In this document: in pieces, positions 18,462 to 27,405 of the stretch
Numbering within the stretch: the stretch's first letter is position 1
Layout: every line of letters starts with the position of its first letter
NCBI GenBank assembly: GCA_046329585.1
Contig: JAXLUI010000003.1
Coordinates: 434,001-498,000 of the forward strand
From: DLKC01 sp002478885
GTDB lineage: Bacteria; Bacteroidota; Bacteroidia; Chitinophagales; Chitinophagaceae
Reading direction: 5' to 3'
DNA: 64,000 nt
Position numbers and translations under genes: made by a program
Notes under the pieces: generated by a model
Seen by the model: only the letters and a program-made list of their open reading frames with translations
Told to the model about the DNA's origin: nothing
The model's database searches: none

Positions 18462-19712
18462 TTAAATATTTACCAGCGGCCCTCTCCTTCTTTGAAATTG
18501 CGGCGCCTTATGCCGGTAGCCGGTATTGGATGCCGCTTTATTTATTACCTGCATGACAGGCTTCGTTACCTGCTGCGAAGGGATGGGCTTAAAGGGGTGC
18601 TGTTCCTGCACGGGTATAGTTTGTGCAATCACTTTTACAATATCCTTTAAGAAAGCCCTTTCTTCCTGGTCACAAAAAGAAAACGCGATACCGCTTGCGC
18701 CTGCCCGGCCGGTGCGGCCGATACGGTGCACATAAGTCTCCGGGATATTCGGAAGGTCAAAATTAATCACATGGGTTAAATCGTCGATATCAATACCACG
18801 GGCAGCAATATCGGTGGCTACCAATACCGCCAGCTTGCCGGTTTTGAAATTAAGGAGCGCACGCTGCCGTGCATTTTGAGCTTTATCGCCATGTATGGCA
18901 TCAGCACTGATGCCTTCCCTGTTGAGTTTTTTCGCGATCCTGTCCGCACCATGTTTGGTACGTGTAAATACCAGTGAACGGTCAATCTTCTTTTCTCGGA
19001 TCAGGTGCGTCAATAGTGACTGCTTATCTTTCTTGTCCACCATATACATCAGTTGGTCGATCTTCTCGACGGTTGACGAGGCGGGCGTTACCTCGATCTT
19101 CACGGGCTGCCTCAACAACGAATTGGCAAGTTCCTGTATGGGCGGCGGCATGGTGGCCGAGAAAAACAAGGTTTGCTTTTGCAGTGGCAGCAGCCTGGTG
19201 ATTTTTTTAACGTCGTTGATAAATCCCATGTCAAGCATGCGGTCCGCCTCATCGAGTACAAATAGTTTCAGCTGGCTGAGTTGTATATGTCCCTGCTGCA
19301 CAAGATCGAGTAAACGGCCGGGCGTAGCCACGAGTATATCAACCCCTTCCCGTATCGCATTTACCTGCGTGTGCTGTGGCACGCCGCCAAAGATTACCTG
19401 CTGTTTTAATGCTGTGTGCCGGCCATAAGCGGTAAAACTTTCTCCTATCTGCACGGCGAGCTCCCTGGTGGGTGTTAAAACCAATGCCCGTATGTGCCGG
19501 GGACCTTTTGCTTTTTCCCGGGAGAGTAATTGCAATATCGGTATAGCAAAAGCAGCCGTTTTACCCGTGCCGGTTTGTGCACAGCCTAAAATGTCTTTTT
19601 CCTGTAATGCTACGGGTATCGCCTCCTGCTGTATTGCGGTGGCTGTTGTGTAACCTGCAGTCTTTATTGCCTGTAATAGGGGTGTAATAAGCCCCAATTG
19701 TTCAAATGTCAA
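18462..19712 (-). CDS. DEAD-box ATP-dependent RNA helicase (RhlE-like)
   Basis: The product is 416 residues. Motifs are complete and ordered: Q motif (TAIQQEAIPVAL), motif I AQTGTGKT, Ia PTRELAVQ, GG, TPGRLLD, motif II DEAD (VLDEADRMLDMGF), motif III SAT, motif V ATDIAARGIDI and motif VI HRIGRTGRAG. A short basic C-terminal tail (RHKAPQFQRRRGP) probably binds RNA. The general role is RNA unwinding in ribosome assembly or cold adaptation in the cytoplasm. Family placement near RhlE is by overall resemblance. The 492 bp gap upstream (19713-20204) shows no gene that I can support. Confidence 0.95.
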   Translation of the reverse strand: MTFEQLGLITPLLQAIKTAGYTTATAIQQEAIPVALQEKDILGCAQTGTGKTAAFAIPILQLLSREKAKGPRHIRALVLTPTRELAVQIGESFTAYGRHTALKQQVIFGGVPQHTQVNAIREGVDILVATPGRLLDLVQQGHIQLSQLKLFVLDEADRMLDMGFINDVKKITRLLPLQKQTLFFSATMPPPIQELANSLLRQPVKIEVTPASSTVEKIDQLMYMVDKKDKQSLLTHLIREKKIDRSLVFTRTKHGADRIAKKLNREGISADAIHGDKAQNARQRALLNFKTGKLAVLVATDIAARGIDIDDLTHVINFDLPNIPETYVHRIGRTGRAGASGIAFSFCDQEERAFLKDIVKVIAQTIPVQEQHPFKPIPSQQVTKPVMQVINKAASNTGYRHKAPQFQRRRGPLVNI

Positions 19713-20204
19713 AATAATTAAATTAAAGGTAAGTAATACTAATCCGGCCTTGCCTGACGGCGGGCAGCGTTAGTCGTATGTGCTTATGCTCCTGGTAACA
19801 TGACGAAGCGTGTGGAGAAGAATACTGAGTCAGATTAAGGAATATGAACATGGCAAATATAGTGCTTATTTTGGTAAAGCATTGTAAAAGAATGGCCTGC
19901 ACCGATACTGAAAGCAATTGCAACAGTTTGACGACACGCAATACCATACACTGGCAGGTGTTTTATTCACCAGTGATGAGCGGACTGCACTTGTATGAGG
20001 CGCAGGTTGTTGCATCAAAGAAGGAGGCAATCCCGCAACGGCCTCCGTTCAAAACACATGCTTTTCGCTCTATCAATAATGTAAGAGAATGGTAACCCGC
20101 CATTTGCAAGGAACTATTGCTGTAGCCACAGTGGCACATAAGCTCAATCAGGGCGCCGTCGCGCATGCGCCGCAATAGACGAAAGAGATGCGCGCATTGC
20201 TAAT

Positions 20205-20453
20205 CTATTGCGCTTCCCGCTCCACGGAAATACTGCATTCGCCTACTAGCGCGGCTACGGCACCAACGGCGGCAAGCACGGGAACCAGAACAGCCCCTAC
20301 AACACCAATGGTCAATGGAAAGGACATAAGTTCCTTCCCGGCCTTGTCATGAATGGTAATCTTTCTTACATTTCCTTCTTCGATCAGCTCTTTTACTTTC
20401 TTTAATAATTGCTCACCATGAAGGGTAAACGATTCTTTAAATGTGTTTGACAT
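20205..20453 (-). CDS. DUF4342 family small protein
   Basis: The product is 82 residues. The pattern ESFTLHGEQLLKKVKELIEEGNVRKITIHDKAGKELMSFPLT followed by a Gly/Ala/Val-rich hydrophobic segment (GVVGAVLVPVLAAVGAVAAL) and SVERE matches DUF4342 proteins, which carry a short N-terminal helical part and a hydrophobic hairpin. Function unknown. It lies 67 bp downstream of the PLP enzyme gene on the same strand and could be cotranscribed. Confidence 0.85.
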   Translation of the reverse strand: MSNTFKESFTLHGEQLLKKVKELIEEGNVRKITIHDKAGKELMSFPLTIGVVGAVLVPVLAAVGAVAALVGECSISVEREAQ

Positions 20454-20520
20454 AACGCTTTTAATTAATGGTACTACAGATAATCTGACTGTACAATAAG
20501 TAGCAGCATTAAGCCTTTTA

Positions 20521-21783
20521 TTACACGGCAGCCAGTTCAGTCAGTGCCTTGATTAATTGATCAAGGTCAGTCGTGCTCGTATAAATATTCGGGGTAATGC
20601 GGCAGCCTTGCACATTGGCATAGTCAATCGCAACGGTATAGATTTGGTATTTTTTAAAAAGGATGTCCGCAAGGTCTGCAGGTTTCATGCCCGCGATACC
20701 AACATTGGCGATACCACAGGACCGTTGCTGGTCCTGGGGCGTATTAACCATAACGCGATGAGTATTGCGCACTTTATCTGTCCAGTAATGTTGCAGGTAA
20801 CGCAGCCGTTCCTCCTTCCTTGCTGCACCGATCTTAAGATAATAATCGATCGCATTGGAGATAGAAATATCGGTATGAACAGGCACAGTGCCAACATGGT
20901 TCAACCGCAGGATATCTCCATCCTTAAGATCTGCGCTGTCTGCCAGCAAAGGCCAGAGGTCTGCAATATTTTCCTTCTTCACATAAAGAAATCCGGCACC
21001 CAGCGGAACGCTCAGCCATTTATGAAGACTGGTGCCATAATAATCGCAGTGCAGGTCGGGTATGGAGAATTGAATATGTGCAAAAGCATGCGCACCATCT
21101 ACCAGTACTTTAACCCCTTTGCTATGCGCCATATCACAGATCTTTTGCACGGGCAGTATGTGGCCGGTAATATTGATCATATGGCTTATCATCAGCAGCT
21201 TTGTCCTGGAGGTTATAGCCTTTGCATACAGATCAACGACCTCTTCATCTGATGCCGGATGGTTGGGAACAGAAACAATGCGGTTAACAACGCCATGCTT
21301 TTTGGCAACCAGTTTAAACATGTCGAGCATGGAGCCATAATCCTGCTCAGCCATCACAGCCTCATCGCCTGCCTGCCATTTGGTGCCGCCAATGACAAGG
21401 TCCAGCGATTCCGTTGCATTTCTGGTTATGACCAGCTCTTCTCTGGAACAGCCGGCCAATGCGGCCAGCTTTGCCGCCATGGCATGGTTGTCGTCAAACC
21501 TGCGGGTACGCATATAATAAGAACCCTGGTAATTGATCTCTCTCACATGCCCGATAAATTGTTCGAGCACCTCCTCCGGCAAAAAGCAGTAATAGCCATT
21601 CTCAAGGTTAATGTAACCAGGCTTAAGTTTATACCCGCCACGGATGCCCTGCCAGAAGTCTTCTTCCCGGGCAAGCACATCCGGCTGTGCAGTTTCGTAT
21701 TTTGCGAGCCATTGATCAAGGCTAAAGAAAGCGGGGGAAATGCCCAGCAGCGAAATGTTCTTAATAAATGTGCGTTTATGCAT
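20521..21783 (-). CDS. Exported class V PLP-dependent enzyme (isopenicillin N epimerase-like)
   Basis: The product is 420 residues from the ATG at 21783. The frame runs upstream to 21906, but only the 21783 start gives an N-terminal export-like signal (MHKRTFIKNISLLGISPAFF, a KR variant of the twin-arginine pattern). The core is aminotransferase class V: TRNATESLDLVIGG, VLVDGAHAFAH and the likely PLP lysine in GTSLHKWLSVPLGAGFLYV. This layout is close to CefD/EgtE-type epimerases and lyases. The substrate is unknown. Tat-like export of a PLP enzyme is notable because two SelA-like enzymes at 57.5 and 61.5 kb are exported in the same way. Confidence 0.85.
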   Translation of the reverse strand: MHKRTFIKNISLLGISPAFFSLDQWLAKYETAQPDVLAREEDFWQGIRGGYKLKPGYINLENGYYCFLPEEVLEQFIGHVREINYQGSYYMRTRRFDDNHAMAAKLAALAGCSREELVITRNATESLDLVIGGTKWQAGDEAVMAEQDYGSMLDMFKLVAKKHGVVNRIVSVPNHPASDEEVVDLYAKAITSRTKLLMISHMINITGHILPVQKICDMAHSKGVKVLVDGAHAFAHIQFSIPDLHCDYYGTSLHKWLSVPLGAGFLYVKKENIADLWPLLADSADLKDGDILRLNHVGTVPVHTDISISNAIDYYLKIGAARKEERLRYLQHYWTDKVRNTHRVMVNTPQDQQRSCGIANVGIAGMKPADLADILFKKYQIYTVAIDYANVQGCRITPNIYTSTTDLDQLIKALTELAAV

Positions 21784-21821
21784 GTCTAAAAATAAGAAAT
21801 AATTTTTGCTGCCCGGCGCAA

Positions 21822-21829
21822 CAAAACTA
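21822..21829 (-). promoter_or_regulatory. -7 element for the class V PLP enzyme
   Basis: On the - strand TAGTTTTG fits TAnnTTTG about 40 nt upstream of the chosen start at 21783. It lies inside the longer open frame, which supports the later start. No convincing -33 element. Confidence 0.4.
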
Positions 21830-22005
21830 TTCTCCGTGCATGGCGCGCATAACCCGCATGACCTGGATAACATATACCCACTTTTGCAGGTTTTGTAGCC
21901 TGGCATTGTGCGCTGCCAGACCTGTGCCTTTCCGTTACCTGGTTTTGACTTTCTGTTTCAAGCAGATTCAAGATTTACCCGATCGTAAAACCCGCAGGTG
22001 GATGA

Positions 22006-22051
22006 AAAACCTCGCTTGTCATGCCGGGGTACGAGGTATCTTTTTCAGCCG
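22006..22051 (+). repeat. Second dispersed repeat (GTCATGCCGGGG type), copy 1
   Basis: AAAACCTCGCTTGTCATGCC then GGGGTACGAGGTATCTTTTT. It matches copy 2 at 25596-25639. It lies in the 670 bp gap 21784-22453, in which I see no gene. Confidence 0.6.
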
Positions 22052-22453
22052 ATTAGAGTTAACTACAGAGGAAGCGTGTGAGTTCTGAACAGTTGTTCGA
22101 GCCTGAAGATTTTAATTAGTGCTTATACATTATTAAATTGGCGTTAATTATGTATGCGCCTGAATGGTAACTTAAGGGAAGATAATTAATTTACCAAGCA
22201 TATGTAAGGATCTGTAATTGGCATGCAAAGTACCCGGTTGGTGGCTGCATCAGGAAAGTATCTGCTCGCTATAGCATTGTGTTGTCGGAGAGAGACTACC
22301 AGCCAGAAGCTGCTAATAAAACCACTTCACCAAAACGACAATACATGGTCAAATTACCTGTAAAAGTTCCTGCATCAACCTAAGAAAAAGTGCTGATTAA
22401 CCAACTGCTTTTATCCTGGACACTTTCACTAAACTTATGCCAATCAATCTGTC

Positions 22454-24523
22454 ATGAAAAAATTGATGTTTTTCTCACTTGTACTTTTATTATTACTCAA
22501 CCCACGCACTGCGTTTACACAAGGTAATTCTTCGCTGGTTACCGGCACGTTTTTAAAGGGTGATGACACGCTGGCGTTAATTATCAATCAAACAGATTCA
22601 TCAATCCAAATGGAAGAGCGAACATCCCATGACATTTCCGGTGTAGACTTAGAATTGAAACAATACCTGCAACTCGATAATTCGATAAAATTTACTGCCC
22701 TTACTTTCTTTTGGATTGGTGACAGCATCAGCTTCAAAGGAGAGATAGTTAAGCACGATTTAAAAGGCGTTCTGTCAGTTTATAAGTCCGGGCAAATGTT
22801 ATTAACCTATTCGCTTGGAGACTCAGCAAATGACCGGTCATTATCAAATAATAATTCAGACACAACAGAACCTGTAAGCATTGGTTTACTTATTCTTATG
22901 GGAATAATTTTTCTTGCAGCCTTATTTATCACGCGGGCTTATTTGGCGAAACTAAACGCAAAATTATATGTTGCGCCAATACCTGTTGTCGATGATCCGG
23001 AATCATATTTTCCTATGGTTCGTTTCAGCAGGGTAGGTTTCTTTAGGCATCGTGTAGTAATCGTTTATGAAAACGGCATTGCGGCTTTCAAAAAATGGAA
23101 ATCAACATCCATTGCATCACTTCACGAAAATGGCTCAGAAGAAAATTTGAAATCTTTTAAAGGAATCGGGAAGGTGAAAATGGTTCAGGTAGACGCCGTT
23201 TTAAAAATTATTATTTCACCGTACAGGCTGACAAGGAAAAGCACTATAACACTTAAGACAAGTGAAGGCAGCTTTTCATTAACACTCCCCAATTATGAAT
23301 GCGATATTTTTATAAGGGTATTGCAGACAAAGTTTCCAGGGAAATTAAAATACTCCAGCGGCAATATAGTTGTTGGTATCATCACAGCACTGATGGTTAC
23401 GTCACTTATGGTTGGCTTTTTTTTCCAGGAGCAAAAAAGCGGCACTACGCTGTCATGGTGGGTGCCGGCAATAATTTGGCTTAATATGTTGTTCATAGTA
23501 GGGTTGCTTCCCATTGCATTTGCCAAATACGATCTCTATAAAGCAGCTGGTAATTATAAAAACAAGCCCAGAAAAATAAGAGACCTGTCGCATAATAAAC
23601 CCATCCGGTCCAATGCGCTTGCTATGGCGCTAAGGCTGATCGTCGGAGCTTTTATTGTATATTTCCTGGTGGCTCAACCAGGCTTCTTAAATCTTCCAAT
23701 GGTGGTTGTTATTGCCGGAATTTTATTGCTGTTATCAATCGCCCTTGCGCAAAAAGCAACTGATAAACTGCAGAAGAATGACACGAGAAAACCCATCTTG
23801 TATTTGCGTTCCTTTTTAGACGATAATGAAACAACTTTAAATCCATGCACCCATTCATCTACTTTGTTAGGAATTGATCCTCCTTATTACTGGCTTTCCA
23901 ATCATGGGTTGGAAGAAGGGTTACGATACAAAATCGGAAGATTTGTAATTAAATATGGTTACAGTTTCTGGCCCACAAAACTCATCCGGTTATTCTTTGG
24001 TATCGTAAGAGATACATCAGAAGAGCAGTTGACTGAATTCTTTAAAACAAAAGGTCTTGTTGTAGCTATTGGAAAGCCGGGAGAGAAAATTGTTACCCTC
24101 GGTGCCTCGCGTATGTATGTTACAAATGAAGAATGGCAGCAAACGGTATTAGACCTGCTAAAAGAATCGCAGATAGTATTATTACAACCAAGCACCACCG
24201 ACGGTGTATGGTGGGAGATTGACAAGGTGCTTAAAAAAGTTAATCCTGAAAACATTATTCTGTGTATGGTTAATTACAAATACCACCAGGAGTATTATGA
24301 AAATTTTTGCAGAAGGTTTAAAGCCATTCGCCCCGATATTCAAATACCAAGGTCGCTGGGAAATGAAAAGAAAATCTCTTTTATAACTTTCGATAAAGAA
24401 TGGAAACCGAATATTGTATATCTCCAATACCATTCAATTTTCAGGTGGCCGTTTACCGGCAATGCACTAAACTTTAAAAAGACTTTTAAAGACTATTTTG
24501 CTAAAAGAGTTCCGGTCATTTGA
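22454..24523 (+). CDS. Multidomain membrane protein with TIR-like C-terminal region, function unknown
   Basis: The product is 689 residues. Residues 1-22 are a signal peptide, about 25-130 a strand-rich extracytoplasmic domain, and about 141-165 a membrane helix (IGLLILMGIIFLAALFI). Then follows a PH-like beta domain in the cytoplasm (about 190-300). Four more hydrophobic segments lie at about 300-440. The C-terminal 250 residues begin with KPILYLRSFLDD and contain VAIGKPGEKIVTLGASRMYV, EEWQQTVLDLLKESQIVLLQ and TDGVWWEIDKVL. This set recurs in bacterial membrane proteins and resembles a TIR/SLOG-type Rossmann fold, in which the WE glutamate could be functional. I know no assigned function and offer none. 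It is transcribed alone. Confidence 0.75.
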   Translation: MKKLMFFSLVLLLLLNPRTAFTQGNSSLVTGTFLKGDDTLALIINQTDSSIQMEERTSHDISGVDLELKQYLQLDNSIKFTALTFFWIGDSISFKGEIVKHDLKGVLSVYKSGQMLLTYSLGDSANDRSLSNNNSDTTEPVSIGLLILMGIIFLAALFITRAYLAKLNAKLYVAPIPVVDDPESYFPMVRFSRVGFFRHRVVIVYENGIAAFKKWKSTSIASLHENGSEENLKSFKGIGKVKMVQVDAVLKIIISPYRLTRKSTITLKTSEGSFSLTLPNYECDIFIRVLQTKFPGKLKYSSGNIVVGIITALMVTSLMVGFFFQEQKSGTTLSWWVPAIIWLNMLFIVGLLPIAFAKYDLYKAAGNYKNKPRKIRDLSHNKPIRSNALAMALRLIVGAFIVYFLVAQPGFLNLPMVVVIAGILLLLSIALAQKATDKLQKNDTRKPILYLRSFLDDNETTLNPCTHSSTLLGIDPPYYWLSNHGLEEGLRYKIGRFVIKYGYSFWPTKLIRLFFGIVRDTSEEQLTEFFKTKGLVVAIGKPGEKIVTLGASRMYVTNEEWQQTVLDLLKESQIVLLQPSTTDGVWWEIDKVLKKVNPENIILCMVNYKYHQEYYENFCRRFKAIRPDIQIPRSLGNEKKISFITFDKEWKPNIVYLQYHSIFRWPFTGNALNFKKTFKDYFAKRVPVI

Positions 24524-24898
24524 GCAAATTGGAAAACTGTGCTATACAACTGTAGTTCCATGCCTGTGGCTTTTTGTTTCTACTTATGTATTTTGTCTCG
24601 CGTCGTGCTCGACGGATACAGGCTTCTGCCACGCCTTTCACAGGTGCCATAAATGACGAATGATGAAGCGAGCGTAGCAACAGGCGAAGACACCAGTACC
24701 ACTATTGGGTACAAAAAAGCCTTGCCAAAGCAAATTGCTATCGTAAATGATACAGACCGGCAAAACCTCACCAACTACCTGTTTTGTCGCATTCAGCATC
24801 ATAAATGTCGCAGTTGCACTTTTACTGCTTTTTACAATCGGGTTATTTTTGACTGCTGATTGAGAAAACTGGTTAACCCATAAACAAAAACATAAAAA

Positions 24899-25351
24899 AT
24901 GTCACAAAACAAAATTACACCGGCACTCTGGTTTCATACAGCAGACGGTAAAATGGGCCATGTAACAAGTTATTACAGCAACATTTTCGAAACAAATTTT
25001 GAAGCAGGAGATGCGATGCCCCTGGGTGAAACGCCAAGCGGGAATACAGAAATGTGCAACATCAAACTTTTTAACGACGCCTACCTGTTTATGACTACGG
25101 CTGTTGAGCATCATGCTTTCAACGATGCCTTTGCAATTATGATACATTGTGATGACCAGCAGGAAATCGATAAATACTGGAATTACTTTACCAGGGAAGG
25201 CAAAGAATCGATGTGTGGCTGGTGCATGGATAAATTTGGATTGCGCTGGCAGGTTATTCCCAAAAACCTCGGTGAACTAATGAGTAGACCCAATGCATGG
25301 GGGATAATGATGAAACAGAAAAAGATTGTGATTAAGGAATACCTGCAATAA
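24899..25351 (+). CDS. VOC superfamily protein (PhnB/3-dmu-9_3-mt type)
   Basis: The product is 150 residues. It has the glyoxalase/bleomycin-resistance fold pattern ITPALWFHTADGKMGHVTSYYSNIF, IKLFNDAYLFMTTA, NDAFAIMIHCDDQQEIDKYWNYFT and CGWCMDKFGLRWQVIPKNLGELM. This is the subgroup once labelled 3-demethylubiquinone-9 methyltransferase, usually of unknown activity. Cytoplasmic. The 375 bp gap upstream (24524-24898) has no gene that I accept. Its middle part (about 24600-24725) reads like a Chitinophagaceae intergenic repeat but occurs once here. Confidence 0.88.
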   Translation: MSQNKITPALWFHTADGKMGHVTSYYSNIFETNFEAGDAMPLGETPSGNTEMCNIKLFNDAYLFMTTAVEHHAFNDAFAIMIHCDDQQEIDKYWNYFTREGKESMCGWCMDKFGLRWQVIPKNLGELMSRPNAWGIMMKQKKIVIKEYLQ

Positions 25352-25371
25352 TAGCAGGAACCTCAATATAA

Positions 25372-25470
25372 ACACGCTTTGTGTACTTTGCGTTTCTTTC
25401 TTAGCGCTCTTCGCGGTTAAAAAAGTCAACCATAGTCACAAAGTTTTCCGCAAAGGACGCACAGAAATAA
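25372..25470. repeat. Imperfect inverted repeat (CTTTGCG/CGCAAAG type) downstream of the VOC gene
   Basis: The left half (CTTTGTGTACTTTGCGTTTC then TTCGCGGTTAAAA) and right half (AACCATAGTCACAAAG then TTCCGCAAAGGACGCACAGA) are roughly complementary. The sequence resembles a widespread intergenic palindrome found in many bacteria. It lies in the 331 bp gap 25352-25682. Confidence 0.5.
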
Positions 25471-25595
25471 AAGCTGCTTAATTCCCATTGACGCATCAAT
25501 AGTTATTGCGAGGAACAGGTACACAAGCAGAGATGCTTCCTTCGTCAGCATGCCAGGCTGAGAAATAAACTGCTGAACATAAAATTTCAGCTTAT

Positions 25596-25639
25596 AAAAA
25601 AACCTGCGATTGTCATGTCGGGCACGAGGCATCTTTCCG
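25596..25639 (+). repeat. Second dispersed repeat (GTCATGTCGGG type), copy 2
   Basis: AAAAAACCTGCGATTGTCAT then GTCGGGCACGAGGCATCTTT. It matches copy 1 at 22006-22051 with few differences. Confidence 0.6.
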
Positions 25640-25682
25640 TATCCCAAGTCTCCTTCAAGGGGCGCTGCAGGAACTAAAGCTG

Positions 25683-25868
25683 CTACCCCATAAGGCTAAG
25701 CCATTTCCTGATCTGGTGCTCATTCATCTTCAGCTTCTTTTGCAAGTCTCTCAGCATGGCTGCTTCTTTCCCGATTTCGCAGGCAAGGTCATCGTCGGTT
25801 AAATGCGGGTGCTCTTTTTTAATTTCGGCTTTCACCGCTTCCCAGGATTCATGCTTTTCGTTTTTCAT
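25683..25868 (-). CDS. Small CsbD-like stress protein
   Basis: The product is 61 residues. It is charged and helical with HESWEAVKAEIKKEHPHLTDDDLACEIGKEAAMLRDLQKKL, which parallels the CsbD pattern (kxxxKxxxGxLTDDDLxxIxGKxxxLxGxLQ). In Bacteroidota such proteins are annotated as general stress protein CsbD. Assignment rests on this resemblance. Molecular function is unknown. Confidence 0.65.
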   Translation of the reverse strand: MKNEKHESWEAVKAEIKKEHPHLTDDDLACEIGKEAAMLRDLQKKLKMNEHQIRKWLSLMG

Positions 25869-26110
25869 ATGTTTGTTTTATTGCTGTATTAGTGTGCAGG
25901 GATTGCCGCAGGTGCAACACAACGGTTTAATCAGTGTAATGCTAAAAGAGCAAATAAACCAATGCTCATAGAACCTGCGTGGCAAAAACCAGGCCGGTCA
26001 AAATAGTTGTTCGCCCTTTGCAGATGATTGCTGCAAAAAAACATCCACAGGTTCAGCGGCATGAATAAACACCCTATATTTATCACGATAGAAAAAAAAT
26101 AACCTTTCCC

Positions 26111-27262
26111 ATGAGAAAATATTTTACCACGAAAACGCTGGCAACGCTGCTGTGCTTTTGCGCAACATTTACCAGTTACGGCCAACAGCAACAAGCGGAA
26201 GCGCGTATCGATAGCGTAATGAAACAGTATGCGATGCCCGGACTTTCTGTTGCGGTGGTTAAAAAAGGGGAAATGATTTATACGCATGCCTTCGGCGTAA
26301 AGAATATAGAAAACAACACAGCGTTGCAGCGTGAGGATATCTTTCGCATCGCTTCTATCTCTAAATCTTTTTCCGCCACATCGGTCATGCAACTGCTGCA
26401 GGCAAAAAAATTATCACTTGATGATGATGTAAGTAAACTCGTAGGCTTTGAAGTACGCAATCCCAAATTCCCCGGAACCGTGATCACGTTGAAAATGTTG
26501 ATGTCGCACACCTCCAGCCTGAACGATAAACAGGGTTATTTTACACTGGATGTGATTAATCCCGCCAAAACAGGCGACGCGGCTAAATGCTACAACAATT
26601 ATGAGCCGGGAACGGGCTATGAATACTGCAACCTCAACTATAACATGGTGGGGACAATTATAGAGCGGGTATCGGGACAGCGTTTTGACAAATATGTAAA
26701 GACACATATCCTCGATCCGCTGGCACTGTATGGCGGCTACGAAGTAGGCGCGCTTGACGCATCAAAATTCGTTACGCTGTATGAATATGATTCCGCTACA
26801 CAAAAACTAAACGCTGCTCCCAACGCCTATAACCCACGTACAGATGAAATCAGCCATTATGAAATGGGGTACAGTACCCCCATATTTTCCCCGACAGGCG
26901 GCATGAAGATATCTGCTCCTGATCTTGCAAAATACATGACCATGCACATGTGCTATGGCAAGTACAACGGCACAAGAATTATATCGAAGCGAAGCGCAAA
27001 AACAATGCAAACAAAGGTTTCCGACGGCGAGGGTGGCTATGGCCTTGCCATCATGACGACAGATAAAATAATACCCGGGAAAATAATGAAAGGGCACACC
27101 GGCTCTGCATACGGCTTATACAGCATGATGTTCTTTCAACCCAAAGAGAAGTTTGGTATTGTGGTAATAACCAATGGCTGTAACGTTACACACTACGACG
27201 ATTTTAACCCTGCACTGAAAGCCGCTGTGAACGTGCTGTATGAAGAAATGATCAAACAATAA
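26111..27262 (+). CDS. Serine hydrolase, class C beta-lactamase/DD-peptidase fold (exported)
   Basis: The product is 383 residues with a signal peptide (about 1-24, TSYGQ). The active-site motif SxxK is Ser82-Ile-Ser-Lys85. The second motif is YCN in YEYCNLNYNMVG, and HTG in KGHTGSAYG takes the place of KTG. Such proteins act in the periplasm as esterases, D-amino acid amidases or peptidoglycan peptidases. True beta-lactamase activity cannot be assumed. The gene stands alone. Two more members of the superfamily lie at 33516 and 55607. Confidence 0.9.
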   Translation: MRKYFTTKTLATLLCFCATFTSYGQQQQAEARIDSVMKQYAMPGLSVAVVKKGEMIYTHAFGVKNIENNTALQREDIFRIASISKSFSATSVMQLLQAKKLSLDDDVSKLVGFEVRNPKFPGTVITLKMLMSHTSSLNDKQGYFTLDVINPAKTGDAAKCYNNYEPGTGYEYCNLNYNMVGTIIERVSGQRFDKYVKTHILDPLALYGGYEVGALDASKFVTLYEYDSATQKLNAAPNAYNPRTDEISHYEMGYSTPIFSPTGGMKISAPDLAKYMTMHMCYGKYNGTRIISKRSAKTMQTKVSDGEGGYGLAIMTTDKIIPGKIMKGHTGSAYGLYSMMFFQPKEKFGIVVITNGCNVTHYDDFNPALKAAVNVLYEEMIKQ

Positions 27263-27346
27263 GTGCGCTGCTATAGTGAATGCTGCCATGGAATGCTGAC
27301 AATGCGCAGGTAGCTTTTTTTCTTTTGCCGCCCTGCGTTTCGGAAG

Positions 27347-27365
27347 TACAGGTGTGCGACGCAAC
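27347..27365 (+). repeat. Dispersed repeat, F copy
   Basis: TACAGGTGTGCGACGCAAC, one difference from the core, in the short space between convergent genes. Confidence 0.75.
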
Positions 27366-27405
27366 GGCAGCCCAATAGTATTGTTACGGCCGGCTACCAA
27401 ATGTA

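Noticed and set aside
19723..20175. Three open frames of 70-83 codons
   Set aside because: They overlap one another on both strands with no protein-like composition. I treat 19713-20204 as non-coding.
20557..21252. 231-codon open frame on the + strand
   Set aside because: It is antisense to the class V PLP enzyme, whose motifs are intact, and the translated sequence has no recognisable domain or composition of a real protein.
21768..22088. 106-codon open frame on the + strand
   Set aside because: It has a Cys-rich, unlikely composition and spans the second repeat family.
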